A stretch of 64,000 nt of DNA, from assembly GCA_023333565.1 (NCBI GenBank), contig JAJKFH010000948.1, forward strand, positions 4,600,001 to 4,664,000, given 5' to 3'. How positions within the stretch are numbered: position 1 is the stretch's first letter; each line of letters begins with the position of its first letter. The notes below the pieces were generated by a model, which saw only the letters and a program-made list of their open reading frames with translations, was not told the origin of the DNA and searched no databases. The stretch comes from Puffinus mauretanicus. Lineage: Eukaryota > Chordata > Aves > Procellariiformes > Procellariidae. The position numbers and the translations under genes were made by a program. Shown here piece by piece: positions 24,334-37,745 of this stretch.

Positions 24334-27300
24334 CAGTTCCTTCTCTAAAACCAGAAGATCTGTACAGGCACAGATAAATGTTCCTGATTAAACCGGCACA
24401 GTACATACACAAGTATTGCTCATGCTGACATAGTTTGGTTTATAGAGCAGATTCGCTTACATCATCTAATCTCAACTTTATAGAATTATTTAAATTAAGC
24501 ATGTTGTCTAACTGGAAACATGCCTTAAGTGCTATGCATTGTAAGCTGTTGTTTTGTCATCTGCTAATTATATTCACTTATACCTAAGAAATAAAATTAG
24601 GTTATTCCAACACTTACTATCACAATTCATTTTCACATTGTAAAGATAATTTCACAGAATTTGAACATTTCTAATCATTCAGAAGCTGAATACTACAAGA
24701 TTTATCCTAATTAAATATATGTCAGTGGAAATTAATTAACTTACAACTTGAATTTATGTATCGGATTATGAACCATATTTAAAATAAAAGTTTTCAAATT
24801 GAGTTAGTTTTGTGTGTGAACATGCAAAGTTACACTTTATAGTTCCCAGTGTATAAAAAAAGGAAGAGGCTGCTGAATATTGTTATATATTGATGTTGTC
24901 TGAAGAGACATCTAGATCAAGATAGGATGCCTTTGAAGTCTTCGCCAATAATAAGGTTTATAGAGTTGGAAGAAATGTGTATTATTTTTATGTATTTTGG
25001 TATCGCTGATTCTTGTATGCTCTCCTCTAAACCTTAAAAATGTCCTTGTGGGTTTACACATACATAAGGAATAAGGAACTTTTCCAAAACTTCACTATAC
25101 GCATATACATAAAAGACTGCTTTTCTTTTCTGTGTTGTTTACTTGCATATGTATGAGAGTGCTACATTAAATGGAATCTGATTCTGGCATTTGTTTTGAA
25201 AAAGCAGCTGAGCAACTATGCTATTAAATCAGAACTTAATACTGACTTTCTCCCTCTAAAAATCATAAGTTCTTTTGAAATATGAACAAAATATATATTT
25301 CAGAGATACAGGAATAGGAAGTTTGATATGTACAATGCCAAACAAAGAAAAACATCCACCACACAGAAATCAGAATGACTACAAATGAGTCTGATCCCAT
25401 GATAGCAACTGAAATGAAAAGGTGAAAAGTAAGGGGCCAGAGAGAAAATAATTTTCTAAAACTGATCCCAAATGAAGTTGTAGAAGACTTTTGTACAAAG
25501 GTATTACAAAGCATGAACACTACTGAACTTATAAGAAACAAAACTTTGAAATCATTGTTTTGCCTGTTAACATGATAATTAAAATGTTAATGCAGGGTTA
25601 TATGTTAATTGTGTTTCAATAGTGTCAAATCCTGACATTATGTTTTGTGTATACATTAAAAATAAATAAAAGCCAGTTCCAAAATCTGAACCTAGAATTC
25701 TAATTCAGAGTAGGTTATTGTTAGCGCATTCATCACACCAAGAATGAAGGAATTAAATCAACAACTGTTGGCAATGCATGAACTGGTAAAGAACGTAGTC
25801 TATTCTCCTGCTATTCTGAAGTACTAAAAGATAATGAAAGTGGTAAACATATATTTGTACCACTAATGGAGTATGGCAGAATATGCATATATGAATAGCT
25901 CAATTGACTAGAAAAATGCCATTTTATATAGTCACAACTTGAGAGTTTAATTCTTGCTTTTTTGAATGAAAGAGTTTCTTACGATAACTTATTTACAAGC
26001 ATACATTTCAGTGGAGCTGAAACAAGAAACATGACTTGTGTTCCTTTGCAGATTATTCATATTTATTGTAAGCCTAAGTAGTCTTCTATTGGAAAAATAA
26101 ACCACCCTCTCCATTCCAAATAAGTTTGGACATCTTTGTTTGCATGTTTCTGATATATCCACTTCTAAATTCTCATAGTTTTGATGCAGAATGGTCCACA
26201 TTTGAAATTAATATATGATGACAAATAACTATGCTCATATACAGAACAGCATAGGTTCTGTGAAATAGTTCTTGGGTTACAAATAAAGACACTCAGGATG
26301 GAGTTTACAGTTTGGTGAGTTCCTACATTGGGCTAAGAGGCAAACTTTCATCACAGGAAAAAAAGGGATCTGTTCAAATAGCAGATTTCTTCTCAATATT
26401 CTCTACTTAAGTTATCAGAGTCTACGAATAAAGGCTATCCTAAACTTGTGGCAGCCCAGCTAAAAAAGCTGATTCCTCCAACTCTATCTAACCCTATCTG
26501 TGAGGGAGACAGATGGCTTGCTTAAAGTGAAGACCACTTAGACTGAGAAGACTGTTGAAGTAAAAGAGATCTTGACCATGAACTAAGGATGTGTAGCAGA
26601 CTCTTAAACTGATCAGCAGGGACTAGAATGCACCCTAAACCCTGACGGTTATCGAAGACATACCAAACTGCTCTTTTCTATGGGAAAATTATTCCAAGTG
26701 TGGGCAAATGTCATTTGTTGGGCAGGGATTAGAGCCAGAGTAGCACCAAATGGGTGCTCTTTGAGATTACTAATACAATTAATATGACTGGAGTTCCTAA
26801 TAACTATCTTGCTGGAGACTCTTTAGTGGGTCTGGTGGATCAGATACATATTGACTGACAGCTCCTATTTTTTAAATATATATATACATAAGGGTATGTA
26901 GACACACACATACATGTATATAGGCACAGTGTTCTGTTTTCTTTTGTCTTTTTCTCCTTTCTTATCTAGTAAGTTTGGAAAAAAAAAAAAGAAGCAAGGA
27001 AAAGTGACTAGTAAGTGTACAAGTATGGTCTCATAACTGTTGCAGATGGATCCCATGTACTTTGGATTGTGGCTTTACTGCTACCACCAGTGCAGTGCAG
27101 AGGAATTCCAGTTTTATTACAGTAAAAAGAAACATCATTTTAAATTAGGGACCAACCTCCTGAAAGGACCCCAACCTAGCCTTTCAAAGTAGATGTGCAC
27201 TCTGCTTGCATTTTATCAATTTGCAAACAGAAAGAAGTCATTGACATAAGAAAATGGCCACTGGTGACTGATATAAGCTGCAATTACTCTATAATCTCTA

Positions 27301-30300
27301 TGAAACTAAGATAGAAATAAAGCTTATAATTTTATGCACAAATTATAGAAAAAATGTTATGCTAATTCAAGGCCAATGAAAATGCTGGTTTTTGAAAACT
27401 AAGCTGTAATAGGAACAAATCAATCTGTTTCCAGTAGTTCTCACAGTAAGCAGACTATGTATTCTATTTTTTAAGGAGAAAGTGAGCCCTGCACAGAATG
27501 CTGAAAGAAAGCTGGGGAAAAAAAAAAATCAAACAGCAAAGACAGAAGAGCTTCAGCAAATAATTATTTATGTGATTAATGCTTTAAAAAGGGAATGATA
27601 AAAGCCATTCCATAGATCAAATGTACTCCTAATGACACTTGGGAAAGTTCTTTTGAAGAGCTCTTCCTCTGATTGCTCTTAACAACACTCTAATTTGTAC
27701 CTGTCCTTCAGTCACGCACAATGCCGGGTACCTCCCAAAAATATCAGAAAGACTGAATTCATTCTTGATCCCTTGAGAGTTGCCTCAGATAAAATGCTAG
27801 AGACACAAGCAATGATGAGGCATGGGGTCTCTTTCAATTTAAACTAGGGGTTTTTTGTTGTTCTTTGTTTGTGCCTTAATGTTAAAATATTGCACAAGAT
27901 TTTCTCGACACACTCCACAGCCAAAACTTAGTCAATACAACACAGAAAACAGGAGTTTCTAAATATTTCATGCAAAGGCGGGAAAATAAATTCTTCTTCC
28001 CTTACCTTCTCACTTATAGTCACATTTTTTTTTCTAATCCTAACATGCTGCCGTTGACATCCATGGAGATGTCTGAAAAATTCTTAACAGGAACCTCCAT
28101 ACTAACTCTGATGAATGAAAAATATCATGTAGCTTTCTGCAAGAACTTGCATGATTCAAAATTTGTTTCTTTGTGGCTGAACCCACTTAATATATATACG
28201 TTTCCTCACTTCTCCAGCCTTCTTTTCCCTTGTGCCATAGTGCATAGATGAACAGCAAGCATAACCTTTCCTTTTGCATAGTGCTGATAGCAATATCGCT
28301 TTGCATTAAGGCACCATCTTCCAGGAACAAAGTTATAGCACTCTACAAACTTATATAACAATACTACTACATATTCATGCAATTAAGAACCTTAGGAGAC
28401 TTCATGTTTACGGAAACACTTGGCGATGTCTCCAACAGTGTTATTGTTGCTTAGTTAGCAATGCAACAGGACAAGGAAAGGACAGTAACTTGTTTTACTG
28501 TTAAAAGCTAGTCATCCATAGTCAATACTTACTAGCAAAAAGATAATAATCATATTAACTTCACATATTATGCTTGAGGGGTTCATCTTCACCTTCTATG
28601 GCAGGAGTGTAAAATTAATCTTAATTTAGACGGTATATACACAAAACCTGATGAAGGGTAGCAATTGTATGTCTTTAATCCCACGTTTCGAGAATAGATA
28701 TAATCTTTCATTGCTCTTATGTTTTCTGAATTCTTGGTGGTTTCTTGGTGAATAAATATTTGCAACATGCAGCTTTAGACACCAGTTTACGCACCAAAGT
28801 CAGACACCAAGTGCAACTCATGAGGTACTCTGTGGAGTCAGTGGAAGGAGAATGGGTCCTCCAGAAAACAGCTCAGAGCAGACAGCTGACTGTGGTGCTT
28901 ATTTGTTCTCTGGAGGAAAATCTCTCCCTCTCTCTCTTTCCCCTTTTATCATAACAGCAGTATGATGTACTGACAAAAATACTTTAAGCCAGGCAATATA
29001 AATCTCTCTCATAATATCTTATTTTAAGACTTTTTCCCTATAATTCTTTGCTTTCGCTCCCCACTATTCTGAATAACGCCTCTTTTAACCCTCATTGTGT
29101 GCAAAAAAAAAAAAGTGCAGGTGTGTGTAAGTATTAAACATCTTAATGTCACCTTCTTGTACTAAGTTATCCACATGCTCCTTTTACTCAAATCTCTACA
29201 AGTAATTTCTATCCCTCCTATTCCTAATTACAAGCATGTTATGCAATTTACGTATACAAGATGTGAACTCATTAAGTGTTCCTAAGGAAAAAGAATGAGA
29301 GAGAAAAAGAGGAGGAAGGGAAGAGGGAGAGGGAGGGGAGAGGGAGAGGGAGGCAGAGAGAGCGGAAGGTGCAGGGAGAGAGAGAAAGGGAGAGGGAGAC
29401 AGCTGGTGATGTGATGCAGCTGAACACTAGATGTTGGAGTCTATTTGACAAAAAGCAGAACACCAGGCATATATCCTGGAAGCTTTCCAGTTGCCCCGAG
29501 GCCACAGATCCTAGTTTCTACATTCAGGCATCAGCATGTTCACTTCACTTCTATCACGGTCTGATTACTTAGCTGGAAAACGTTATAGTGTTAACAACTT
29601 TACTTCAGTTGGTACACAGTAAAATTTGCATACTGCATTCCTAGTGTCTGGCAAGGGTAACTTTATACCATGTTATGTGACAATCTTCTTTGTTATTCTC
29701 ATCCATGATTGTTTCTGACCTAGCAGGTAAACAGCAGCATTTCTGTAGGGTAGAAATGTACTAGGTAAGAGAGAAGGCTTTCGAAATTGATGGGGTTTGA
29801 ATACTCACATATAACCTATATGTTTGAATCGCCTGGTTCTTTGGCAGGCAAGCTGAATTTGTGTAAGCAGGCTTGGTTTTTAGGATGTAGATACTCAGAA
29901 TCTTTTTTGTAATTCTTTTTTTAATATAAAAAAAGTACAGATATGTCTCAAATAAGGCATCTCAAAAGTAAGACTCAAAACAATAATTTTAAACAATGCA
30001 GTCCAAGTTGTATAAGGAATACTCATTTGAAAGGAAAAATACTTTTTTTTTTCCTTTCATAATTATCATGACTAAAGCATATAAACCCATTTAAAAATAA
30101 TAAAAAAAAAAAAGGTGGGGGGTAGAGACTAAGACTATGTATTGAGAACTTTCTGAAGCTAACCAGAAAGGCCAAGTGTCCAAAGAATTTTTCTGGAGCT
30201 GATGTAGTCCATGGAATTTGCTATGCAGAATGAGAACACTTGCAGAAGGGAAATATTTTTAAGGTTCAGGGAATGCAAATAACTGCTATGCTCTAATTGC

Positions 30301-30752
30301 TCATTTTGATCAAACTTGCTACAAGCTCCAAAAATTGCCTGAGAAGGTAAGATATCTCCCCAGATTTCTACAGATTATATTCACTCAGACAACCTCCTCT
30401 GAAGATCTAGGCTCTCTTTTATCTTGAGAAAGCAAAATAATGTTAACACATAAAATGGTATGTAGAGAAAGTGATATTGTGTATCACATATAAAAAATAT
30501 ATAATCCCAATTCTAAGTCAGTGGGGTATGACAAAATTCACGCATATGCATATAAATATTTTTATTGGCATTTCTGAAGGGAAATGGAACTTTCTCCCTT
30601 CAAAGATATCATTATCATATTTGAGCAAAATTACAGTTTTAAATGAGACTGTTATTTACAACCTACAGGAACTTCTTAGTCATTTACAACCTCCCAGAAG
30701 TATATAGGGATGAGTGGTTTGTTGCCAACCCTTCATATATCGGTAATTAATT
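24334..30752. other. AT-rich gene-free stretch
   Basis: Many short frames and no domain. Simple-sequence bits occur at 26873-26892 (TA steps), 26976-26990 (A run), 27518-27528 (A run), and the purine tract at 29285-29402 (separate entry). Any upstream exons of the zinc-finger exon at 30779 would have to lie here or beyond; I could not identify them with confidence. Confidence 0.45.
29285..29402. repeat. GA-rich low-complexity purine tract
   Basis: About 118 bases almost entirely of A and G on the plus strand, in irregular GAGAGG and GGGAGA units. The frames across it (Arg/Glu-rich on the plus strand, Ser/Leu/Phe-rich on the minus) are products of the repeat, not genes. Confidence 0.9.
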
Positions 30753-30778
30753 TAACATTTAATTTTCTGCATTCCACA
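30753..30778 (+). promoter_or_regulatory. Putative splice acceptor
   Basis: A T-rich tract ending CTGCATTCCACAG lies directly before the open frame starting at 30779. This is a reasonable 3' splice site. The reading frame that continues into the exon requires one base from the previous exon to complete its first codon (phase 1). Confidence 0.45.
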
Positions 30779-31324
30779 GTTCATGCTCAGGAACGGATAT
30801 CTTTCTCTACTCTTAATGCTAAACTGTCAACTAACATCAATAATGGCATTTCATGCCATTCTTTTATTTCTCTTATGAAGGCTTTTGATAAGAAAAGGGC
30901 AAAAGTAGATTTGTTCTCTCAGCCAGCTCCCAAAATATATTTAAAACAACAATTTAGATTCTCTGAAGACACCAAACCATTAATGAATGCAATTCATTTC
31001 TTGGTGGGAAACTATAAAGGTCAATTTAAAATATATAATGAATTTCTTCCCTCCCTGCAAGTGAGGGAAGTCAAACTCAGTTTCCAGGCGATTACAATCA
31101 AAGATTCCCGCTCTAGATTCTTGAAGAGCAATGAAGATAAAGTATTCTGTAAAACATGCCATCAGAGTTTTCATGTCAGGAGGATGATCATGAGGCACTT
31201 CTTTTTTAACCACAGAAAACGGTCAGAGAAATACAACAGAAGACTTTGCCCCAGGCTTCTGAATGATATGTTGCTCTTGCCTCACACAAGATCTCTGACC
31301 CACAGTCAGAGACCACAGAGCTAA
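30779..31324 (+). CDS. Candidate terminal exon encoding a C2H2 zinc-finger protein
   Basis: The frame is open from a plausible splice acceptor to TAA at 31322-31324: about 181 residues after the acceptor, or 204 counted from the ATG at 30710, which I take to be intronic by chance. At 31148-31213 it encodes F-C-x2-C-x3-F-x5-I-x2-H-x4-H, the full C2H2 finger consensus including the hydrophobic core positions (Cys147, Cys150, Phe154, Ile160, His163, His168 counted from 30710). A basic RKRSEKYNRR tail follows. The N-terminal part (from VHAQERISFSTLNAK through QPAPKIYLKQQFRFSED) is rich in Lys, Phe and Ser without a domain I know. An AATAAA lies about 115 bases after the stop, as expected for a last exon. 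A frame this long is not expected by chance at this base composition. C2H2 fingers usually bind DNA or RNA. I do not recognise the gene. An old processed copy or a pseudogene of a finger gene is the alternative. Confidence 0.5.
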   Translation, partial: VHAQERISFSTLNAKLSTNINNGISCHSFISLMKAFDKKRAKVDLFSQPAPKIYLKQQFRFSEDTKPLMNAIHFLVGNYKGQFKIYNEFLPSLQVREVKLSFQAITIKDSRSRFLKSNEDKVFCKTCHQSFHVRRMIMRHFFFNHRKRSEKYNRRLCPRLLNDMLLLPHTRSLTHSQRPQS

Positions 31325-31437
31325 TGGATATATATCATAATAAGCCCTACTCTGTGCAACTTTTAGTGCATTTTGAGGATGGTAATAATAATCTGTAAAC
31401 CTTGTGTCTGGACCTTAGAAAAATCACAATTTGAGGC

Positions 31438-31443
31438 AATAAA
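31438..31443 (+). terminator. Putative polyadenylation signal
   Basis: AATAAA lies 114 bases after the stop of the zinc-finger frame on the same strand, the expected position for the end of a short 3' untranslated region. The hexamer is common in AT-rich DNA, so it supports the exon call only together with the frame and the acceptor. Confidence 0.4.
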
Positions 31444-33695
31444 TATGTATTCAGGAGTCCAAAGTGGGGGAAAAAAAGTCAGTCAGTCCATCACTATTAT
31501 GTTTCTTTTAATGTGGTACTGCTCCCAGCCCTAACAACTTGGAGGGACTATTTACTTGGAGGAACTATTTAATGAGATATCTGCAAGTTATTTTGGATGG
31601 GACTTTTATTTATATTCTAGCAAATACAAATCAATTACAGTTTCCCTGTCCAAGCTATTTCTTCCTTCCTATCCTGGAATGTCATTGTCCAATGAAGCCC
31701 TCACAGGGCGAATTCTTCTTGCCTGCTAGAAGCTCCTCTGGTATCTCTCCCTCCTGCCAATAACTTGTAAAAACCACTTTACTTTTTAGGGCCAATCCTG
31801 TGATACTATGCTTTCCATGAGTTCTTGCACAGAATTATCAAACGTGCTGCTTGCCCTCCCTTGTTCTCCCACTCATCAGCCCTGGTCCATCTGGGAGGAT
31901 AATTGTGAACTTCTAGACAGCTGTGAAACCTTCAGTTGACGGCACAATTCTGCTTTTCTCAGACCTCCTACAGAGGTTACACTGAACAGCACATACCATA
32001 CTGAGTTACCCTGGCCCACAAGACTCACGCCTGCTCCCTCTGATTCTCTAGTGGTATTTCTTCATCTTGGCATTAAGCTCCCAGCCCCTAGTGCCTTGAT
32101 GGTGTCTTTCTCTCCTTTACCTCCCTGTACCTTTCAGGGTGCATCTGGGTCTTTGATTCCTTGCTTAGGGATCCTACAGATTTCAGTTTTAAAAAAAAGT
32201 CTACTCTCATGATTCACTTAAATGTTATCTCATCGGCCTCCTACCTCCTGCAACCCAAAGGGGAAGAGTACTACAGGTCATATACAGTGACTGATGACTT
32301 CTGACATGCCTCCTTCTGCCCTTTTCGCTTAACTAGAGAAGACAATCTATTAACCCCTGGCCGCAGTGTTTAAGTATATCATTTGATCATCATTCTGTTG
32401 AATAAGTTCTTTAAATGTGTTAAAGAGATCATTTTAACAATCTGAAATTGTTCCACAGCATTGTATTTAATCTCTGCCTCTGATAAGACAGTTCTCTTGA
32501 CATAGGAATCCTGTTGGAAACACAGTTATATTCCCCATGTCAAAAAAATGCATTGAAATTATGTATCTAACTTCTCAGGTTTTATGATTATTATTCATCT
32601 GGAAAAAATAAAATTAAAAATAAGGGAAAAAAGGGCAATTAAAAGGAAGAATATAAAAAAGCTTTACAAAACAATAGACTTCAAAGCCCTCATGTTTACT
32701 GAAAAAAAACTTGTTGTCCTACTGCCTAGTCAATAAACATAATTGGCTAGAAAATCTGCACTCCCAGTCATCTTCCCACCTTTCTCTTCAAACTGCTATT
32801 GATGAAACTCTTAGAGAATGGGAATTTTATGTTCACTCACTTTCCAAAACTTTGTGACCAATATGAAGCCTTGCTTGAGATCAGCATCTCATTTTTCAAT
32901 TGGTATGAAAGGGCTGAGAGACAGGATTTATTGACAATCAGCCAACTCCAAATTATAACTCAATTTGGGCAGTTTGAATGAAACTTTTTGATGGTAAATG
33001 ACTTTAGGAATCATATTGGATCAAGATTAAATAAAATTATTACGAAAGAGCTTTTAATTCTGGTAGAAGAGGCTTACTTCATGTAATATTTATCTAAAAA
33101 AAAAAGTGCAATCAAAATCCGCCCTCCCCCAAGAACAGCTAATAAAGAGATGTTTTGTTTTTCTTTGCATATTATGTTCATTCTTCCTGTGCCATGATTT
33201 TTAATCAAAAAAATTGTTAGTGCAGCATAACCTAAGAGAAAGGCGAGCTCATGACAGAATTTTTCCCTGCAATTTCTGTAGCAATTGCTGGGTTTTGACA
33301 TAGAATATTTTTAAGTTGATAAGGCAATTTTTACTATAAACTCAAGGGGTTTTATCTAATTTGGAACATATTTCATAAGGCAAACTTTACTGCATTAATT
33401 TATTACACATTTTTGAGCTACTTCATAATTATTTATAAAGGATCAGAACTTCAGAAGAAGTGGAGACTTGTACAAAAGGCTGGGGAATCCTCAGTACAAC
33501 TCACTAAAATAACTGAGAGCCACTAGCTAGTGACTGTTTCAAAACCATAATTTCAAACCAACAGTAGTAATATTCCAAGTGCAAATGCAGTCAATTAGAC
33601 CAAAATATATTCGTTTATTAAAAAAAAAAACATTTATCTAATGAAACACTGTTTAATATTTAAATAAGTTCCCATGGTTCTGCTTACCACATCTA
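31444..33695. other. Gene-free stretch
   Basis: No supported gene or transposon end. The short frames have no motif. Confidence 0.5.
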
Positions 33696-33775
33696 CTAGC
33701 AGGAAATGTCTTACATTTGTTCCGGACTTTCATATTAGTATTTGCATTAAAAGTATTTTTTTTTAAAATTAAATG
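33696..33775 (+). repeat. Copy A of an 80-base dispersed repeat
   Basis: From CTAGCAGGAAATGTCTTACA through TTGTTCCGGACTTTCATATT to the T-rich end, this segment matches 39285-39368 almost base for base. Differences are a few substitutions and a small indel in the A/T run. Sequences outside the shared part do not match. No LTR, CR1 or known element end was recognised at its edges. Confidence 0.85.
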
Positions 33776-36700
33776 AACAGTCTCGAAATACCATTAACTG
33801 ACAATTAATAACAAAAATGCATAACTTTCATAACTGTTCAACTTGATTTTTTCCCCTCTCCTCTTGTTTTGAGATATTTATAGTTTAATTATATTCAAAA
33901 TCCCAAAGGCATCCACTTAAAAGAAGAAATTAACTACAGCATTTTAGACAAAAACTATCAAATAAAAGCAAACAGTTTTATTTTCCATAAGATATTCCCG
34001 AGAATTTTTGGCACAGAGGTGTTCATTTTGAATTCAGAGAGCAATACAGTAATCCTGCCCGTGTTTCTAGGTTCTGTCGTCTTTTCTTCTTTGTCATGTA
34101 TACTCAAATACCTTCAGCCTTTCCATGAATCTCATTGTGTGCCTCCTCATAACTCAGAAGCACTCTTTTGCTTCTGGTAAGGCTACCCACAACTTTGTCT
34201 TGCCCCAGAAATGCTGGGCCTGAAGGTGCTCCCTCACAGCCTCATGCAGTTGTCATTTCTCTGACTCAAACCCTGGCAATCTGCAAGAATTTGCACGCAA
34301 GAGGACGGCCAGCATACAGACAGTGCGCCTCAGGCAGGGTGCCCTTCTGTATATGTTCTCTGGATGCATTCAGGAGCTTATATGAAGTCCACTTTAGACT
34401 TTTATTTACTTATATCAAGGGCCCAAGTTTTCCATCAGGGATATAGGAAGTGATCAAGACAACTCTTTGATAATGGTGCATGAAAAAGGTAGATAAAACA
34501 CATGCTCTCATAGGGGGTTCTTCCTACCAGCTGTGAACTGTGATATGCGTTAATGGAAGCGCTTTCATTTGGTTGTGCGGTCGTTTCATAGGGACTCATT
34601 AAGTGAAATTTTAACCTCATTTAAGTTTTCTTTTAAATTTCAGTGACTACTGAAGACAAAGAATTTGACCTGTTACATTTGGTTATGGCTTTAAGATGTA
34701 ATGTGTGCAGCTCAATAGAGAAAAAAAACAATATAAAGTTTCATGATTATCTCCACACAGACCTATTCAGATCCATTTTCAGAAGCAGGGTCCTGAAATA
34801 AAATGAAAATATGTTTTTATTAATAAAAAGCAATTGACAATTTTTTCTTTTCAGTTCAGGCTGTATGACTTAGTATGACTTGGGCATAGTACTGTTAAAT
34901 ATTTTCAATATATTATAGTTATACTCTTATATCTTAGATAAGATTTACATGCATATTCCAAAAAAGGGGAAGAGTTAAACAAACATTAAATTCCATTGTT
35001 ATATAATACTTCAAGAACAACAAAGAAATTTGGCTTTTTTTAACTTGCCCACAGTAATTTTCAACTTGGCACAAGCAAAATATCCATTTGTATTATTTTA
35101 CATTCCTATTCTTACTGAAAACAAACTTAGCCAATCTTTCCACTTAAGCAACTAATCGTTTTAAATATCATTTATGAATAGTACCACTAAATAATTTTGA
35201 GAAGTGAGTCTGCTTTAAATCCATCTAATTGGTTACTTGAGATGAACATTTATTGAGTTATGGTACAGGCCCTTCACCTTTCTCTGTACATTTATGTAAA
35301 TTCCTTTGTAGATGTAAAATTTGGCATGACACTAAAAGACGTGTTCTTAAAAATATCTTCAAAATAGAAACACTATTTTTCTGTCCAAGGTTATGAATGA
35401 AGCTGTGTATATCTAAGCCTGAGAAATTAATGGAAGAGTATCGACTGTCAACTCTATTAGGGATAAAAAGCTCTGGCGCTGGCTTAGTAGTTAGCAATGA
35501 GTTGAATTACGCAGGGTAATGGACGTGTGTGCAGCTGGTGTGGATGATAACCACCATTTGCCATCTTCTTTATCGAGTCTTAGCGGAGCTGCACTCCTTA
35601 GGAATGTTCCAAGAATTGTTAAATATTAGCAGCAAAGAGAAACAACAGCAATCTCCCAAAACAAAGCATCACATGGATGCAATTACAGGACTTGCAAAAA
35701 ATTGGCCTGTTTATGAAACAATGAGTATCAGCAAGGTTCATCTAAGGTCAAAGGAGGGATAGCCACATATGCTAAAGGAAGAACAGACGTTACAGCTAAT
35801 GAGAAACACCATCACTACCGTGCCTCTGGGAAAAGAAAATGAGCAATGCTATAAGATTTTCAATTCAGGAATTGTTCCTTTTTCAGGTTGTACAATATCT
35901 ATCACATTTCTGGCAACTACTGAAATGTAAATAAGAAAAAACTCCTGCCTACGTTAAGAAGCTGGATTCATATTGAAAACAGCAATTAGTTCCCCAGGTC
36001 AGACAAGACAGCAGATCATGCAATTGAATAGACAGTATCCCTAAGAACAATTTCATACCTGAGAATCTTGGTTTATTTAAAATAAAACAAATACTCAACC
36101 CCCTCTAACCCTAGTTTTAGAAAAAATTTTACAAATATGAATCAATTTACACTAAAGATTGAAAAGCAAGAAGGCAAATATAACCAAGCTGTAAAAAAAA
36201 AAATTACTCTTATTTTGTTAAATCACTCCTCTGTTCTTTAGGGGATCTGGCTCACAAATGCTGAATACTTGGGGCTGACTATGTCGTATGTCAACCAAAC
36301 TTTTCATATAGGTATTGAAAATGATGTTTTCATCAAAATGATGGCCTATGAAAGAATTTCAATCATTTCTACACCATTCAGGATCAGTTCTCTCAAGAGT
36401 AAAAACCGCAAGTTTCCCTCCCTAAAATAGACTGGAATGGTATTAAAAATAATAATAATAAGAAGAAAGTGAGTTTAATTAATAGCATTTACTTATCTTA
36501 CTTAAACCTCAGGTTTTGATGCAGGTCCTGTAACAGCTATTAATCAGTGTCTATACATTGTCTAACCAGCACAAAGGAGCCTGTATCAGGGAATGATCTG
36601 CTTCATTTTTTTCTGCACAGCCACCTAAACACCCTTTTACTCTGCCAAAATCGGGCCTTTGCCATTCAGCACTATGGTCTTGCCATGTCCTGAAGAGCTA

Positions 36701-37264
36701 TGAGCTCTCTGGTGACTGCTTGCTTCTCCCATCAGCTGGAAGCCATGGATGCCCCTCGCAGAGGAGATGCAAAAGGGCTTCCTGCTGCTGTGGCACCTTG
36801 GGGCCATTGGGGCACCCAAGGCTCCACTGTCATCTATGGCTAGAGCTGCCATGCTCCTCTGTCACATCATTTCTGGCTACGGGCTGATGAACTTCCCTCC
36901 CTGAAGAGTCAGGTAGTGGTGTCTCCTCTGCCTTCCTTACTTATGGGCACAGCTGCTCACATCCCCAGCTGAGAGTCTGACCTAAGGATCTTCAATGGCT
37001 ACTTGCTCTTCACATGAAAAGTAACCTAAAAGGACCCGTGCAAAAAAGCAAAAGCCATTGACTTCTAGGTCAATCCTTCTTGCTGACACTAGAACACAGC
37101 ACAACACCCATTTGGATATTTTTAATGGAGCAGAGAGAAACAACAAAGATTAATCGAACACAAGCAGCCTCTGCAAATTTTCGAGAACAAATTCAGGTTT
37201 AGTCCATAAGGTTGCAATAGTAACTATAAATACAGAACTACCTAAACTGTAACGGAAGATATTG
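33776..37264. other. Gene-free stretch
   Basis: No supported gene. At 34644-34801 a short frame (TTEDKEFDLLHLVMALRCNV...) follows a good acceptor (TTTTAAATTTCAG) and ends in TAA with AATAAA nearby. It is only about 52 codons and probably chance. From 36600 to 37000 the sequence is moderately GC-richer, with no clear coding signal. Confidence 0.45.
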
Positions 37265-37490
37265 TCAGGGTCCTGAGGGCGCTGCAGGCCCTACTGTGCC
37301 TGCCCTCCTCCCCTACAGCTCCTTCATCCGCCCAGGGCCAGGACCCCATTTTAGCCCTCCAGAGGCATCAGTCCCTGCCCCAATGACACCGTGGCAGGGC
37401 AAGTCTCCAGCTCCCCACAGTTCTCCCCTGCCTGGCCATGGGCCCCTTAAGCCAGAGCCATCCACAGGACCGCGTCCAACAAGAGATGGT
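37265..37490. other. GC-rich patch of unknown origin
   Basis: About 225 bases with strong C/G enrichment, abrupt against AT-rich sides. Both strands are open here (Pro-rich on plus, Gly-rich on minus), which is what GC-rich sequence gives by default and not evidence of coding. It has no CR1 or LTR features that I can see. Confidence 0.5.
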
Positions 37491-37745
37491 GTAGATGGTC
37501 TGTCCAAGCTCTTACAACACAATATTTCCATTAATTTCAGATTTGGCTTAGAGCAAGTATCAGAAAATGACAACTGAAGACTTCAGGGATCTAGCCTGGT
37601 CATTGCCATCACTTATTCCTGAAAGGAACTGATACTTTTGGCCTTTTTCACTCTGACCACATTGATTTAGGAAGATATTACAATTGAATACTTTAAATTA
37701 CTCAGCCAGATTATAATTTTCCTTATCTTTTTATCAAACTTTTAA

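Noticed and set aside
29276..29572. Arg/Glu-rich plus frame and Ser/Leu-rich minus frame
   Set aside because: Both are translations of the GA-rich purine tract.
34621..34827. Acceptor followed by about 52 open codons and AATAAA
   Set aside because: The frame is short enough to arise by chance, and the AATAAA is only 21 bases past the stop; no recognisable product.
37296..37577. 93-codon Pro-rich frame
   Set aside because: GC-rich sequence gives open frames on both strands; no domain or splice support.
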